Position numbers and translations under genes: made by a program. The notes below the pieces were generated by a model, which was not told the DNA's origin, did not search any database, and saw only the letters and a program-made list of their open reading frames with translations. DNA of 64,000 bases from an uncultured Alphaproteobacteria bacterium (GTDB taxonomy: Bacteria > Pseudomonadota > Alphaproteobacteria > MPNO01 > UBA2964): positions 1,090,964-1,154,963 of the forward strand of contig CALSLP010000001.1 of the NCBI GenBank assembly GCA_943787225.1, in the 5' to 3' direction. Shown in pieces: positions 1 through 8,786 of the stretch (the stretch's first letter is position 1; each line of letters begins with the position of its first letter).

Positions 1-93
1 ATTTTCAAACTGAACCAGACAAGCGCGCGCTAAATTATGTGTCGTCTCACCGGTTGAATCTGACACCAGATGCAGGTGATATGGCTTGTTCAC
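1..93 (-). CDS. PPDK/PEP-synthase regulatory protein (DUF299), 5' end only
   Basis: This is the N-terminal 31 codons of a gene that runs off the left edge. Reading from a GTG at 93 it gives a peptide beginning MNKPYHLHLVSDSTGET, which matches the start of the bacterial pyruvate phosphate dikinase / PEP synthase regulatory family (ADP-dependent kinase and Pi-dependent phosphorylase), where HLHLVSDSTGET is nearly invariant. A GGAGAG ribosome site lies 5 bases upstream of the GTG. In Caulobacter and Rickettsia the homologue (RP001) is divergent from hemE with the replication origin between them, and the same arrangement is seen here. The rest of the protein, including the P-loop, is outside the window. 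Confidence 0.85.
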   Translation of the reverse strand, partial: MNKPYHLHLVSDSTGETTHNLARACLVQFEN

Positions 94-493
94 AACTCTC
101 TCCAAACTTTTGTCATACTGGGGACAAAACCACGGTTGTACACAGCCGCATTAGACGGATGCGTTTTACCCTGATTCCATAAACAGGACTTCATCCTGTG
201 CATATAAAATACACAGTGATGTAAAACCAATTTTTTCCACAAGTTCGTTTTACCCACATCCATCTTATTTTATAAACAGCTCGAATTTTTAGCTACTAAC
301 AGCCATTTAATTCAGCGCGTTTATTTCATCCCTAACTTATTCAATATCTATCAACTGAGAGAAGTGCAGTGGATAAGGTCGGGATCAAAAACAATCCCCA
401 TTTTCCAGCGGACCACTACAACTACAATTCTTTTATATATAGATTAATAGTAGTAGGTAGACTGAACTAACTGAATAACCCTGATATTTGATC
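94..493. other. Candidate chromosomal replication origin (oriC)
   Basis: This is a gene-free, AT-rich interval of 400 bp between the divergent DUF299 gene and hemE, the position of the origin in Caulobacter. I see five nonamers one mismatch from the DnaA box TTATNCACA: TTGTACACA at 136-144, the complement ATATGCACA at 197-205, TTTTCCACA at 233-241, TTACCCACA at 250-258, and the complement TTATCCACT at 368-376. AT-rich tracts follow each cluster (about 259-345 and 419-475). No perfect box is present and no opening element has been tested, so this call rests on synteny plus box clustering. The promoters of both flanking genes must also lie here. Confidence 0.6.
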
Positions 494-1534
494 GTGCCCA
501 TATCCAAGAAACCGCTTATCAATGCCCTTAACGGTTTGCCAACAAAGCAAACGCCGATCTGGTTAATGCGCCAGGCAGGTCGATATCTTCCTGAATATCG
601 AGAAATCAGAAAAGATGCTGGCACCTTTCTGGATCTTTGTTACACACCTGATTTAGCGGCAGAGGTCACATTGCAACCAATTCGTCGGTATGGCTTTGAT
701 GCTGCGATTATATTTTCAGATATTCTGGTAATCCCAGATGCATTGGGACAACCGGTTTCCTTCAAAGAGGGTGTTGGTCCAGTTCTCGAGACGATAAGAA
801 CTGTCGAGGAACTTGCTTCCTTAGATCAGAATAGATTGTCGGAACATTTAGACCCTGTTTACGAAGCACTCCGAAAGACACGACGTGATCTCTCTGAGGA
901 AACGACGCTTATTGGATTTGCAGGTGCGCCCTGGACGGTCGCAACCTATATGGTTGAAGGTGGTACAAGCCGTGATTTTGCCAATACAAAACGGTGGGCA
1001 TTTTCGGCACCGCAAGAGTTTGGCAAGCTCATTGATATTTTAGTGGCATCGATTACTAAACACTTGATCGCGCAGGTCGAGGCAGGGGCAGATGCTCTGC
1101 AGATTTTTGACAGCTGGGCGGGGATGCTTCCTGAGACAGCTTTTGATCAATGGTGTGTTGATCCTATTTCGCGGATTATTTCGGGTGTAAAAAAAGAAAA
1201 ACCTGATGTGCCTATTATCGTATTTCCGCGTCTTGCCGGTTATCGGTATTTAAAAATTGCGGCTCTTGAGGGCGTATCTGCCGTTAGTCTCGATCAGACA
1301 GTATCGTTAGATTGGGTGCAGCGGAATTTGCAAAATAAGGTAACCGTTCAAGGGAACCTTGATCCAATTTATCTATTGGCAGGGGGTGACGCGATGCGCG
1401 CAGAGGCAGAGCGAATTCTTGAAACCCTATCCGGAGGTCCCTTCATCTTTAATTTAGGACATGGCGTTTTACCACCAACGCCTTTGGATAATGTTGCTGA
1501 ACTTTGTGAAATCGTTTCTGGCTGGCAGAGGTGA
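494..1534 (+). CDS. hemE: Uroporphyrinogen decarboxylase
   Basis: This cytosolic enzyme decarboxylates the four acetate side chains of uroporphyrinogen III to give coproporphyrinogen III in haem synthesis. Both family signatures are visible: WLMRQAGRYLPEYRE near residue 25 and GFAGAPWTVATYMVEGG near residue 143, followed by the substrate-region FSDIL, QGNLDP and the C-terminal FNLGHGVLPPTP. The GTG at 494 is used as the start, giving 346 residues, the usual family length. A TTG at 488 is in frame and possible, and no convincing Shine-Dalgarno sequence precedes either. It is the first gene to the right of the putative origin and lies 7 bp upstream of hemH, so the two are probably co-transcribed. 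Confidence 0.95.
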   Translation: MPISKKPLINALNGLPTKQTPIWLMRQAGRYLPEYREIRKDAGTFLDLCYTPDLAAEVTLQPIRRYGFDAAIIFSDILVIPDALGQPVSFKEGVGPVLETIRTVEELASLDQNRLSEHLDPVYEALRKTRRDLSEETTLIGFAGAPWTVATYMVEGGTSRDFANTKRWAFSAPQEFGKLIDILVASITKHLIAQVEAGADALQIFDSWAGMLPETAFDQWCVDPISRIISGVKKEKPDVPIIVFPRLAGYRYLKIAALEGVSAVSLDQTVSLDWVQRNLQNKVTVQGNLDPIYLLAGGDAMRAEAERILETLSGGPFIFNLGHGVLPPTPLDNVAELCEIVSGWQR

Positions 1535-1541
1535 GTTCCTG

Positions 1542-2582
1542 ATGCCTCGAACGGCGGTGGTGATCTATAATTTAGGGGGGCCGGATAGTCCGGACGCTAT
1601 TCAACCTTTCCTGTTCAATCTTTTTAATGATCCGCTCATTTTGCGCCAAATAGCGCCTGTCCGATGGCTGTTGGCAAAATTTATATCGTCCCGTCGTGCC
1701 CCGGTTGCAAAAGAAATATATGCCCAGATTGGGGGGCGGTCCCCCATTCGGGAAGAAACCCAGGCACAGGTCGACGCTCTTGAAAATGCGCTGAATACTG
1801 AGCTTAACACAGAGGGTGATTTCAAGGTTTTTATGGCGATGCGGTATTGGCATCCCTTTGCTGAGGAATGTTTAGACGATGTTGTTGCTTACGCCCCAGA
1901 TGAGATAATTCTTCTGCCGCTCTATCCACAGTTTTCAACAACGACAACAGAATCCTTTTTGCGGGTTTGGCAATCACTTGTTGATCAACGGGACATAAAA
2001 ACGCCAACAACATCGATATGTTGTTATCCAAAAGAAGATGGGTTTGTAAAATCTGTTGCGGTACTTACTCGAGCAAGTATCGAAGAGGCTGGTGGATTAT
2101 CGGCAAATCCAAAACTGCTGTTTTCTGCTCACGGCATACCGAAAAAATTTGTTGAGACAGGGGACCCCTATCAATCGCATGTAGAGATGACGGTTGAGGC
2201 CATCGTCAAAGACTTGGCAATTAAAGATCTGGATTACATGATTTGTTATCAGAGCCGTGTTGGTCCAGTTGAATGGCTCAAGCCTTATACTGATCACGTT
2301 ATTACGGAATATGCTGCACAGGGACGTCCAATCGTTCTGGTTCCGGTAGCGTTTGTTTCTGAACATTCTGAGACTTTGGTTGAGCTTGATATAGAATATC
2401 GTGATTTAGCGCTTAAAAATGGGGCTGCATCCTATATTCGAACACCAACCGTTGGCACTGGCGAAGATTTTATTGGCGGTTTAGCAGCCCTCGTTAAAAA
2501 ATCGATGGGGAAATCTGTGATTGTTTCTGCTGAGGGTTCCCGTATTTGTGACCAAAGCTGTGTGGCTTGTCCGCTAAGCTAG
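1542..2582 (+). CDS. hemH: Ferrochelatase
   Basis: Ferrochelatase inserts ferrous iron into protoporphyrin IX at the membrane surface, the last step of haem b synthesis. The active-site His lies in SAHGIPKKF and the conserved Glu in SEHSETLVELD. The ATG at 1542 is preceded by GAGG about 9 bases upstream and gives 346 residues. A longer open frame starting inside hemE has no support. The C-terminus ends in a compact cysteine group (CDQSCVACPLS), which resembles the C-terminal ligands of the [2Fe-2S] cluster described in some bacterial ferrochelatases, including Caulobacter. Whether a cluster forms here is inferred. It sits between hemE and hemJ in a haem operon. Confidence 0.95.
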   Translation: MPRTAVVIYNLGGPDSPDAIQPFLFNLFNDPLILRQIAPVRWLLAKFISSRRAPVAKEIYAQIGGRSPIREETQAQVDALENALNTELNTEGDFKVFMAMRYWHPFAEECLDDVVAYAPDEIILLPLYPQFSTTTTESFLRVWQSLVDQRDIKTPTTSICCYPKEDGFVKSVAVLTRASIEEAGGLSANPKLLFSAHGIPKKFVETGDPYQSHVEMTVEAIVKDLAIKDLDYMICYQSRVGPVEWLKPYTDHVITEYAAQGRPIVLVPVAFVSEHSETLVELDIEYRDLALKNGAASYIRTPTVGTGEDFIGGLAALVKKSMGKSVIVSAEGSRICDQSCVACPLS

Positions 2583-2595
2583 GAAAGGATGAGAA

Positions 2596-3045
2596 ATGGA
2601 TTGGCTGGTGCCATTATATCCGTGGATAAAAGCACTCCATATCATCTCAGTCATCTCTTGGATGGCTGGTATGCTCTATCTCCCTCGGCTGTTCATTTAT
2701 CATTGTGATGCAGAAATTGGATCGGACAAATCCGAGACTTTTAAGATCATGGAGCGTCGGCTTTTACGGGCGATTATCAATCCGGCTATGATCGCGAGTT
2801 TTTTGTTTGGTGGGGCCTTGCTTGCAACACCTGGCATTATTGATTGGTCCAGTTGGTGGATTTACGTAAAGCTGGTTTTGGTTCTGATTTTATCTGGCAT
2901 GCATGGATTATTCTCGCGTTGGCGCAAAAATTTTGAATCTGATCAGAACACGCTTTCAACCAAGACTTTTCGCATTGCAAATGAAGTTCCGACCGTTTTG
3001 ATGATTGCAATTGTAATTTTAGTGGTCGTAAAGCCTGGGGCTTAA
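2596..3045 (+). CDS. hemJ: Protoporphyrinogen IX oxidase, HemJ type
   Basis: This is a 149-residue integral membrane protein with four predicted hydrophobic helices and the HemJ N-terminal pattern WIKALHIISVISWMAG, whose His is conserved across the family. HemJ oxidises protoporphyrinogen IX to protoporphyrin IX in most alphaproteobacteria that lack HemG and HemY. It follows hemH by 13 bp with the ribosome site AGGAAAGGA before the ATG, so hemE-hemH-hemJ forms a continuous haem operon supplying the final steps. The 211 bp that follow, before rho, contain no further gene. Confidence 0.9.
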   Translation: MDWLVPLYPWIKALHIISVISWMAGMLYLPRLFIYHCDAEIGSDKSETFKIMERRLLRAIINPAMIASFLFGGALLATPGIIDWSSWWIYVKLVLVLILSGMHGLFSRWRKNFESDQNTLSTKTFRIANEVPTVLMIAIVILVVVKPGA

Positions 3046-3256
3046 TGTTTGGAAAAAATCATCGGGGTTGATCTGTGATTGACAGATATTTACCTATGGG
3101 CTAGTGATGCATTGTAAAATTTCCAGCTTGCAACGCGAGCAACATTCCCCAAATCGTACAAATTATGACAGGCCCCCGCTGCCGAATTGTCATTTTAAAT
3201 TGCGCACCTTCCCCAAATGACTCCCAATCTTCATAACGACATAACTGTATAAAATC

Positions 3257-4513
3257 ATGAATTTACAAGAACTTAAGAAAAAACCGCCGGCTGATCTTCT
3301 CGCTTTTGCTGAAGAGCTGGAAATTGAAAATGCCTCTACGATGCGCAAACAGGAAATGATGTTTGCGATCTTGAAACAGCTCGCTGAAAACGATGTTGTT
3401 ATATCCGGGGATGGTGTTCTTGAGGTTCTTCAAGACGGGTTTGGGTTTTTGAGGGCACCAGAATCAAACTATCTGCCAGGTCCGGATGATATTTATGTTT
3501 CCCCGAGCCAGATTCGTCGGTTCAGCTTACGGACGGGTGATACGGTTGAGGGTGAAATTCGGTCGCCAAAGGATGGGGAGCGCTATTTTGCGCTTCTCAA
3601 GGTCAATAAAATTAATTTTGATGAGCCGGATAAAGTCAGGCATCGGATTAACTTTGATAATTTGACACCACTTTATCCGGAAGAGAAATTTATTCTCGAT
3701 AACGACAATCCTAAAGTTAAGGATATGACGACCCGGATTGTTGATTTGACAGCACCGCTTGGTAAAGGTCAGCGGGCCTTGATTGTGGCACCGCCACGTA
3801 CCGGTAAAACGATGATGCTGCAGTCAATTGCGCACGCGATTACCGAGAATAATAAAGGTGTTTATCTGATCGTTTTGTTGATTGATGAACGTCCTGAAGA
3901 GGTGACGGACATGCAGCGGTCCGTTGATGGAGAAGTCATTAGCTCTACGTTTGATGAGCCGGCAACCCGTCATGTTCAAGTGGCGGATATGGTCATTGAA
4001 AAGGCCAAGCGTCTGGTCGAGCATGGTCTTGATGTTGTTATTCTGCTTGATTCAATTACCCGTCTTGCGCGGGCCTACAACACCGTCATTCCTTCTTCTG
4101 GTAAGGTACTGACCGGTGGTGTCGACTCCAACGCTCTGCAGCGCCCTAAGCGCTTTTTTGGTGCGGCCCGAAATATTGAGGACGGTGGATCTCTGTCAAT
4201 AATTGCAACGGCGCTGATCGATACGGGTTCTCGTATGGACGAAGTGATCTTTGAAGAGTTCAAAGGAACCGGCAATTGTGAAATTGTTCTTGATCGGAAG
4301 CTGGCGGATAAACGTACGTTCCCGTCAATGGATATTGCAAAATCTGGCACTCGGAAGGAAGAGCTCCTTATTGAGAAAGGCGATCTTTCCAAGATGTGGG
4401 TCCTGCGCCGCATTCTCAATCCGATGGGGACGGTTGATGCGATGGAGTTCCTGATCGAGAAGATGAAGACGACAAAAAACAATGCCGACTTCTTCGACTC
4501 AATGAACCAGTAG
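3257..4513 (+). CDS. rho: Transcription termination factor Rho
   Basis: Rho is a hexameric RNA-dependent ATPase that releases untranslated transcripts from RNA polymerase. At 418 residues it is full length. The order is an N-terminal helical Rho-N segment (residues 1-45), a cold-shock-like primary RNA-binding domain ([14 protein letters not shown] with [10 protein letters not shown], residues 54-125), Walker [11 protein letters not shown] near 180, Walker [11 protein letters not shown] near 260 and the R/Q-loop region [21 protein letters not shown] near 285. The position directly after the hem genes and before mnmE is common in alphaproteobacteria. A 211-bp leader precedes it, and Rho genes are often autoregulated through such leaders, but no specific element was identified. 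Confidence 0.97.
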   Translation: MNLQELKKKPPADLLAFAEELEIENASTMRKQEMMFAILKQLAENDVVISGDGVLEVLQDGFGFLRAPESNYLPGPDDIYVSPSQIRRFSLRTGDTVEGEIRSPKDGERYFALLKVNKINFDEPDKVRHRINFDNLTPLYPEEKFILDNDNPKVKDMTTRIVDLTAPLGKGQRALIVAPPRTGKTMMLQSIAHAITENNKGVYLIVLLIDERPEEVTDMQRSVDGEVISSTFDEPATRHVQVADMVIEKAKRLVEHGLDVVILLDSITRLARAYNTVIPSSGKVLTGGVDSNALQRPKRFFGAARNIEDGGSLSIIATALIDTGSRMDEVIFEEFKGTGNCEIVLDRKLADKRTFPSMDIAKSGTRKEELLIEKGDLSKMWVLRRILNPMGTVDAMEFLIEKMKTTKNNADFFDSMNQ

Positions 4514-4541
4514 CATTACCCAGGCCTTGTCGATTCCCGAA

Positions 4542-5516
4542 TTACGGCAGCAGGACGGTTGATCCTGTGGTTTTCCGCTGCTCCAGATCTCTATGAGCCT
4601 TCGCGGCGTCCTTTAGGGCGTAGTGTTGGTTTATCTGAATTTTTACGGCACCCTTACGGACAACACTAAACAGCTCTTTCGCCAAAGATGTCAGCTCTTC
4701 GGTGGTTGTGATGTAGTGGTTCAACATGGGCCGCGTCATAAACAGCGACCCCTTTTGCAGGAGCGTAAGGGGAGCTACGGGGGGAACGGGACCTGAGGCA
4801 TTGCCATAAGTGATCCACATGCCGCGAGGTCTGAGGCAATCAAGCGATCCAGGATAGGTGTCTTTGCCCACCCCGTCATAAACAACGGGAACACCTTCTT
4901 TCTTTGTCAGGCGCTGGACTTGCTCAACAAAATTCTTTTTTGTGTAGATGATCGGATGATCACAGCCATTTGCTTTGGCAAGAGCTGCTTTTTTAGGGGA
5001 ACTAACGGTACCGATAACCGTTGCGCCGAGATGTTTTGCCCATTGGCAAAGGATGAGACCAACTCCGCCCGCGGCGGCATGGATGAGGACCTTGTCGCCT
5101 TTTGCGGGTTGATAGATACGTTTCAATAACATTGCTGCCGTCAGGCCTTTCAACATCATTGAGGCCGCTTGTTCATCGGTGATACCGGCTGGAATTTTGA
5201 TGGCGCGCTCTGCAGGGAAGATTCTGTGTTCGGCATAGGAGCCTAGCGGGTCAGAGCAATAGGCGACGCGGTCCCCTGTTTTGATCTTGGAAACGCCGGC
5301 GCCAACCGCTTCAACGACACCGGCCCCCTCAACACCAGGCGTAAAAGGCATTGGTATTGGGTAGAGGCCCTTGCGATGATAGGTGTCGATAAAGTTCAGC
5401 CCGACTGCGGTGTTGCGGATAAGGAGCTCGCCCTTTTTTGGTTTGCCAATCTCGACCTCTTGCCATTTGAGAACGGAGGCGGGACCGGCTTTGTGGATGC
5501 GGATGGCGTGGGTCAT
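4542..5516 (-). CDS. NADPH:quinone oxidoreductase family protein
   Basis: This 324-residue zinc-independent medium-chain dehydrogenase/reductase of the quinone oxidoreductase (Qor) type uses NADPH to reduce quinones. The N-terminal GroES-like half carries NFIDTYHRKGLYP and PGVEGAGVVEAVG, and the nucleotide-binding half carries the AAAGGVG loop near residue 150. The structural-zinc cysteine cluster of alcohol dehydrogenases is absent, as expected for this group. AAAGG lies just upstream of the ATG. It is convergent with rho, 28 bp away, and no intrinsic terminator is visible between them. The physiological substrate cannot be told from sequence. Confidence 0.88.
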   Translation of the reverse strand: MTHAIRIHKAGPASVLKWQEVEIGKPKKGELLIRNTAVGLNFIDTYHRKGLYPIPMPFTPGVEGAGVVEAVGAGVSKIKTGDRVAYCSDPLGSYAEHRIFPAERAIKIPAGITDEQAASMMLKGLTAAMLLKRIYQPAKGDKVLIHAAAGGVGLILCQWAKHLGATVIGTVSSPKKAALAKANGCDHPIIYTKKNFVEQVQRLTKKEGVPVVYDGVGKDTYPGSLDCLRPRGMWITYGNASGPVPPVAPLTLLQKGSLFMTRPMLNHYITTTEELTSLAKELFSVVRKGAVKIQINQHYALKDAAKAHRDLEQRKTTGSTVLLP

Positions 5517-5601
5517 TTTTTCAACCTTTGTATCGTGATGGTGGCTGTTCGGGTTTTAAGGTAGCGCGGTGGTTTTGGGCTGTCATGTCAAAGGAGCAGG
5601 T

Positions 5602-5922
5602 TTATTTTGGGGGCCACGGTGCGTGATAGTTCTGATCGTTGTGCTCGATCGTGTTTATAAAACACAGGGCGATCTCTTGGCCGGATGTTTGGGCAGCGGC
5701 AGCGGTTTTTAACAGATTGTCCCGCGCGCAAAAGGTCTGATATCCGAGGGCCTGGTATATCGGCTGTTCGGGTAACGACGTCCCGTAAATGATCGCGGCG
5801 TTGTCTGCTCTCATGGTCGTCGGGAGTGCTTCGGCGAGCGGCAATCCTTGGGAGGCATTATTGCCGATAGCGACGAGATCGACCGAGCTATCCAATTCGC
5901 TAAGGGCTGTCTCGAAGGACAT
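5602..5922 (-). CDS. Hypothetical protein, possible 3' part of a split gene
   Basis: This 106-residue open frame has no family I recognise. It contains a hydrophobic beta-like stretch SVDLVAIGNNASQG and DNAAIIYG, suggesting an alpha/beta fold. Its start overlaps the end of the preceding 81-residue frame by 23 bp in another frame. Because single-base indels are common in this window, the two may be parts of one protein of about 180 residues: joining at DLN (end of the first) to ETALSELDSS (start of the second) would need one shift near 5905-5915. Alternatively they are two translationally coupled small genes. The first lies downstream of ogt with ATGA overlap, so all three are likely in one operon. 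Confidence 0.45.
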   Translation of the reverse strand: MSFETALSELDSSVDLVAIGNNASQGLPLAEALPTTMRADNAAIIYGTSLPEQPIYQALGYQTFCARDNLLKTAAAAQTSGQEIALCFINTIEHNDQNYHAPWPPK

Positions 5923-6145
5923 TGAGATCGACTTTATCCCAATTCATTTCTTCGCGGTCAGACTCAGCTTTTGTCATGCTCGTCGGATAATTTTTGGGAA
6001 TTAAATACTGCCCATTTTCATTGATGAGACGCGCCCATTTTAGGGGTGGGTCGGTAATAAATGAATCGAGTGTAACTTCGTTATCAAGAATGAGGATCGT
6101 AAAACATCCTGGAAAGATTTGGTCGATTTGCTCAGCGATTTTCAT
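5900..6145 (-). CDS. Hypothetical protein, possible 5' part of a split gene
   Basis: This 81-residue open frame begins MKIAEQIDQIFPGCFTILIL and has no recognised domain. Its ATG overlaps the stop of ogt in an ATGA (6142-6145), a strong sign of translational coupling, so the start is well supported. It ends within the beginning of the 106-residue frame downstream. The two frames read like one alpha/beta protein interrupted by an indel, which would fit the pattern elsewhere in the window, but no homologue is known to me to prove it. A role linked to alkylation repair cannot be inferred from co-transcription alone. Confidence 0.45.
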   Translation of the reverse strand: MKIAEQIDQIFPGCFTILILDNEVTLDSFITDPPLKWARLINENGQYLIPKNYPTSMTKAESDREEMNWDKVDLNVLRDSP

Positions 6146-6627
6146 GATGGGCTTTCTGATTTATCAGCCAGCGGTAATCTGGCCTGATGACTTTCAAGGT
6201 CGAGTAAAAAGGATTTGGTCTTGGTGCCGCCAGCACCGGTATATCCTGTTAGCTTGCCATTAGCGCCCATAATTCGGTGACAGGGAATAATGATCGGAAT
6301 GGGATTGCGGCCGCAGGCCGTACCAACGGCGCGTGGTGATGAAGAAAGAGTTTTGGCAACATTGCCGTAGGTCAAAACCTGGCCATAGGGGATTTTGACC
6401 ATTTGTTCCCACACCTGTTTTTGGAAAGCGGTCCCTTTCGGGTTTACTGGGAGGGAGAACATTTTCAGCTCGGCGCTAAAATAGCCCTCTAGTTCATCTT
6501 TTCCAGTTTTGAGCAATTTAGATGGCTCTTCTTTGACAGCACGCCGCCAGTCTAACTCGATAATCGCACCATCGGCCTCAATGAGGGTAAGCGGGCCGAG
6601 GGGAGAATTTACCGTTAGTTCTGGCAT
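6142..6627 (-). CDS. ogt: Methylated-DNA--protein-cysteine S-methyltransferase
   Basis: This suicide repair protein transfers the alkyl group from O6-alkylguanine (and O4-alkylthymine) to its own cysteine. The active-site motif IIIPCHRIMG is intact near residue 115, and the DNA-binding helix segment GTAFQKQVWEQMVKIPYGQVLTYG with the arginine finger region SSSPRAVGTACGRNP precedes it. At 161 residues it has the stand-alone Ogt/MGMT length, without the Ada regulatory domain. It lies 8 bp downstream of the DUF255 gene on the same strand and overlaps the next small gene by ATGA, so it is mid-operon. Confidence 0.93.
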   Translation of the reverse strand: MPELTVNSPLGPLTLIEADGAIIELDWRRAVKEEPSKLLKTGKDELEGYFSAELKMFSLPVNPKGTAFQKQVWEQMVKIPYGQVLTYGNVAKTLSSSPRAVGTACGRNPIPIIIPCHRIMGANGKLTGYTGAGGTKTKSFLLDLESHQARLPLADKSESPS

Positions 6628-6635
6628 TTATCGGA

Positions 6636-8658
6636 TCAGCCGGTGGTTTTTAGATAAGTTGTTAACGCGTCGGCATCTGTCATCGGCAGGGAACAGGTCA
6701 TTCCAACACAGACATAGGCTGTCGCCGCATCGGCGGTTTGTTCTTTTCCAGACGCCGGGTGGTTGTCCGGAAGAGAGTCAGCAGGGGCAATAACGAGTGA
6801 CAATCTTGTTCATGACATTCACGTCATAGATTGCGTTGAGGAGCGCCTGGCAGTCGGATTTCCCGCGTCGCCAATGATGGCAATTTGGACGCCACGCTGC
6901 AGAAATTCTGCTGAATTCATCAAGGCAGTGTATGGGAAAAAATTCTTAGCCAATTCCCCCGAAAACGCTGTGGTGGTTTGGTCTGCGCGATCACGGTAAG
7001 CCGTGTTGCCGGTTAGGTAATAAAGTCGGGCAAGATTGGCGACCATGACACTATTGCCGGCAGGTGTTGCGTTATCGGCCGCTGACTTGGTACGGACGAT
7101 TAGCGCTTCTGCATCATCGGCGGTAAAGAAATAGCCGCCGTCTTCTGTGTCCCAGAATTGGTCATTGACCACAGCAACCCAGCCTTCTGCGGCGGTGAGA
7201 CAATCGGTCGCACCGGTAATTTCATAGAGCGCAATGCCGGCTCGGATCATGCCGGTGTAATCATCGAGTGTTGCGGCGTGATTGACTTTGCCATCGCGAT
7301 AGGCGTGATAGAGCTTGCCGTTTCTTGCCCATGGTTTTGACGATAAAGTCGAAGGCCCGTTGGGCGGCATTGACCCATTCCTTTTGAGCGAAGGCGGTGC
7401 CGGCATGAGCCATGGCGGCGATCATTAAACCATTCCAGTCGGCAAGCACTTTGTCGTCCCAGCCGGGGTGAATTCTTTTTTCCCGCTCTGCCATTAACCG
7501 GTCGCGGCACTCTGCGAGAATTTCCTCTTCCTGTGTTGAGTAGGGTCTATCGTTGTTGGTCCGATTGAGAATGGTTTTGCCTTCCCAATTTCCGGTGGGG
7601 TGAACGTCATAGGCCTCTATAAAAAGAGGCGCGTGTTGTTCGAGAATTCGTTCGATTTCTGTTTGGGTCCAAACATAGAATTTGCCCTCTTCGCCTTCGC
7701 TATCGGCGTCGAGTGTTGCGGCAAATCCACCACCCTCGGCAATCATCTCCCGTAGGACCCAGTCGACGGTTTCCTGAGCGCGTAGTTTGAACAGAGGCTC
7801 CTTGGTTTCCTGCCAGGCCCATGTCAGGAGATCGAGAAGCTGGGCATTGTCATAGAGCATCTTTTCGAAATGCGGGGCGAGCCAGATGGCGTCTGTTGAA
7901 TAGCGTGAAAATCCGCCGCCGAGATGGTCATAAATGCCGCCCTGGCACATTTTCTCAAGGGTGAGCAGGACGATCTGTTTTAGATCTTCATGGCCGCATC
8001 TTTTATGAGTTCGCCACAAAAGCTCAAGAATAGAGGGGTTGGGGAATTTGGGCGCCGTGCCAATGCCGCCGTTTACCGTATCATATTCCTGCGCCAGCCT
8101 TTGGGCCGCGCGCTCGACAACGTCGAGGTCGATCTCCCCACCGCTTTCAGATTGGGCCATTTCTGACAGGGAATCTCGAAGAGTCGACACGTTTTTGCTA
8201 ATCGAGTCCTGTTTATCTGTCCAATAGCCGTGAATGGTGTTTAGGACATCTGGAAAGCCTGGCCGGCCGTATTTTGATTCTGGCGGGAAATACGTGCCGC
8301 CCCAAAACGGCTCACCGTCAGGGGTGAGAAACATGGTAAGGGGCCAGCCGCCTTGTTGCCCCAAAAGCTGAAGGGCGTGTTGGTAAATGGTGTCGAGGTC
8401 GGGTCGTTCTTCGCGATCGACTTTGATGTTGACGAAAAGCTCGTTCATTTGGGTGGCGATGTTTTTGTTCTCAAAGCTTTCATGCGCCATGACGTGGCAC
8501 CAATGGCAGGCGGCATACCCCACCGACAGCAAGATTGGTTTATTCTTTGCTTTGGCTTCTTCCAATGCTTCGGGACCCCATGGTTGCCAGTCGACGGGAT
8601 TGTCAGCGTGTTGCAATAAATAGGGGCTTGTTTGATCAGCGAGGCGGTTATTGGCCAT
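6636..8658 (-). pseudogene. Thioredoxin-domain protein (DUF255/YyaL family), three frameshifts
   Basis: The N-terminal frame (8658 down to about 7330) begins [20 protein letters not shown] and has the family motif [18 protein letters not shown], a thioredoxin-fold site, followed by the (alpha/alpha)6 barrel-like region. The reading then shifts near 7328-7330 (one extra G in GGG), near 6849-6853 (one base missing) and near 6795-6797 (one base extra). Following those frames recovers the usual tail, with ATAYVCVGMTCSLP, ending at a TGA at 6636. Every segment keeps strong family similarity on both sides of each shift, so the damage is either very recent or a sequencing artefact. The family (human SPATA20, Bacillus YyaL) is of uncertain function, with a thioredoxin fold joined to a glycosidase/epimerase-like barrel. 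It is first in the operon with ogt. Confidence 0.85.
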
Positions 8659-8786
8659 GTTTCAGCTCATGATGGGATTGGTGGGGTTCCGGGTACCGTA
8701 GAGGAGCCCTTGATTAGACGCAATTATTCTCAGGGGAGGGCGAGGTTTCTCTTGTCGTAATTGCGCTGTTGAGCAATTTTGCCGTT

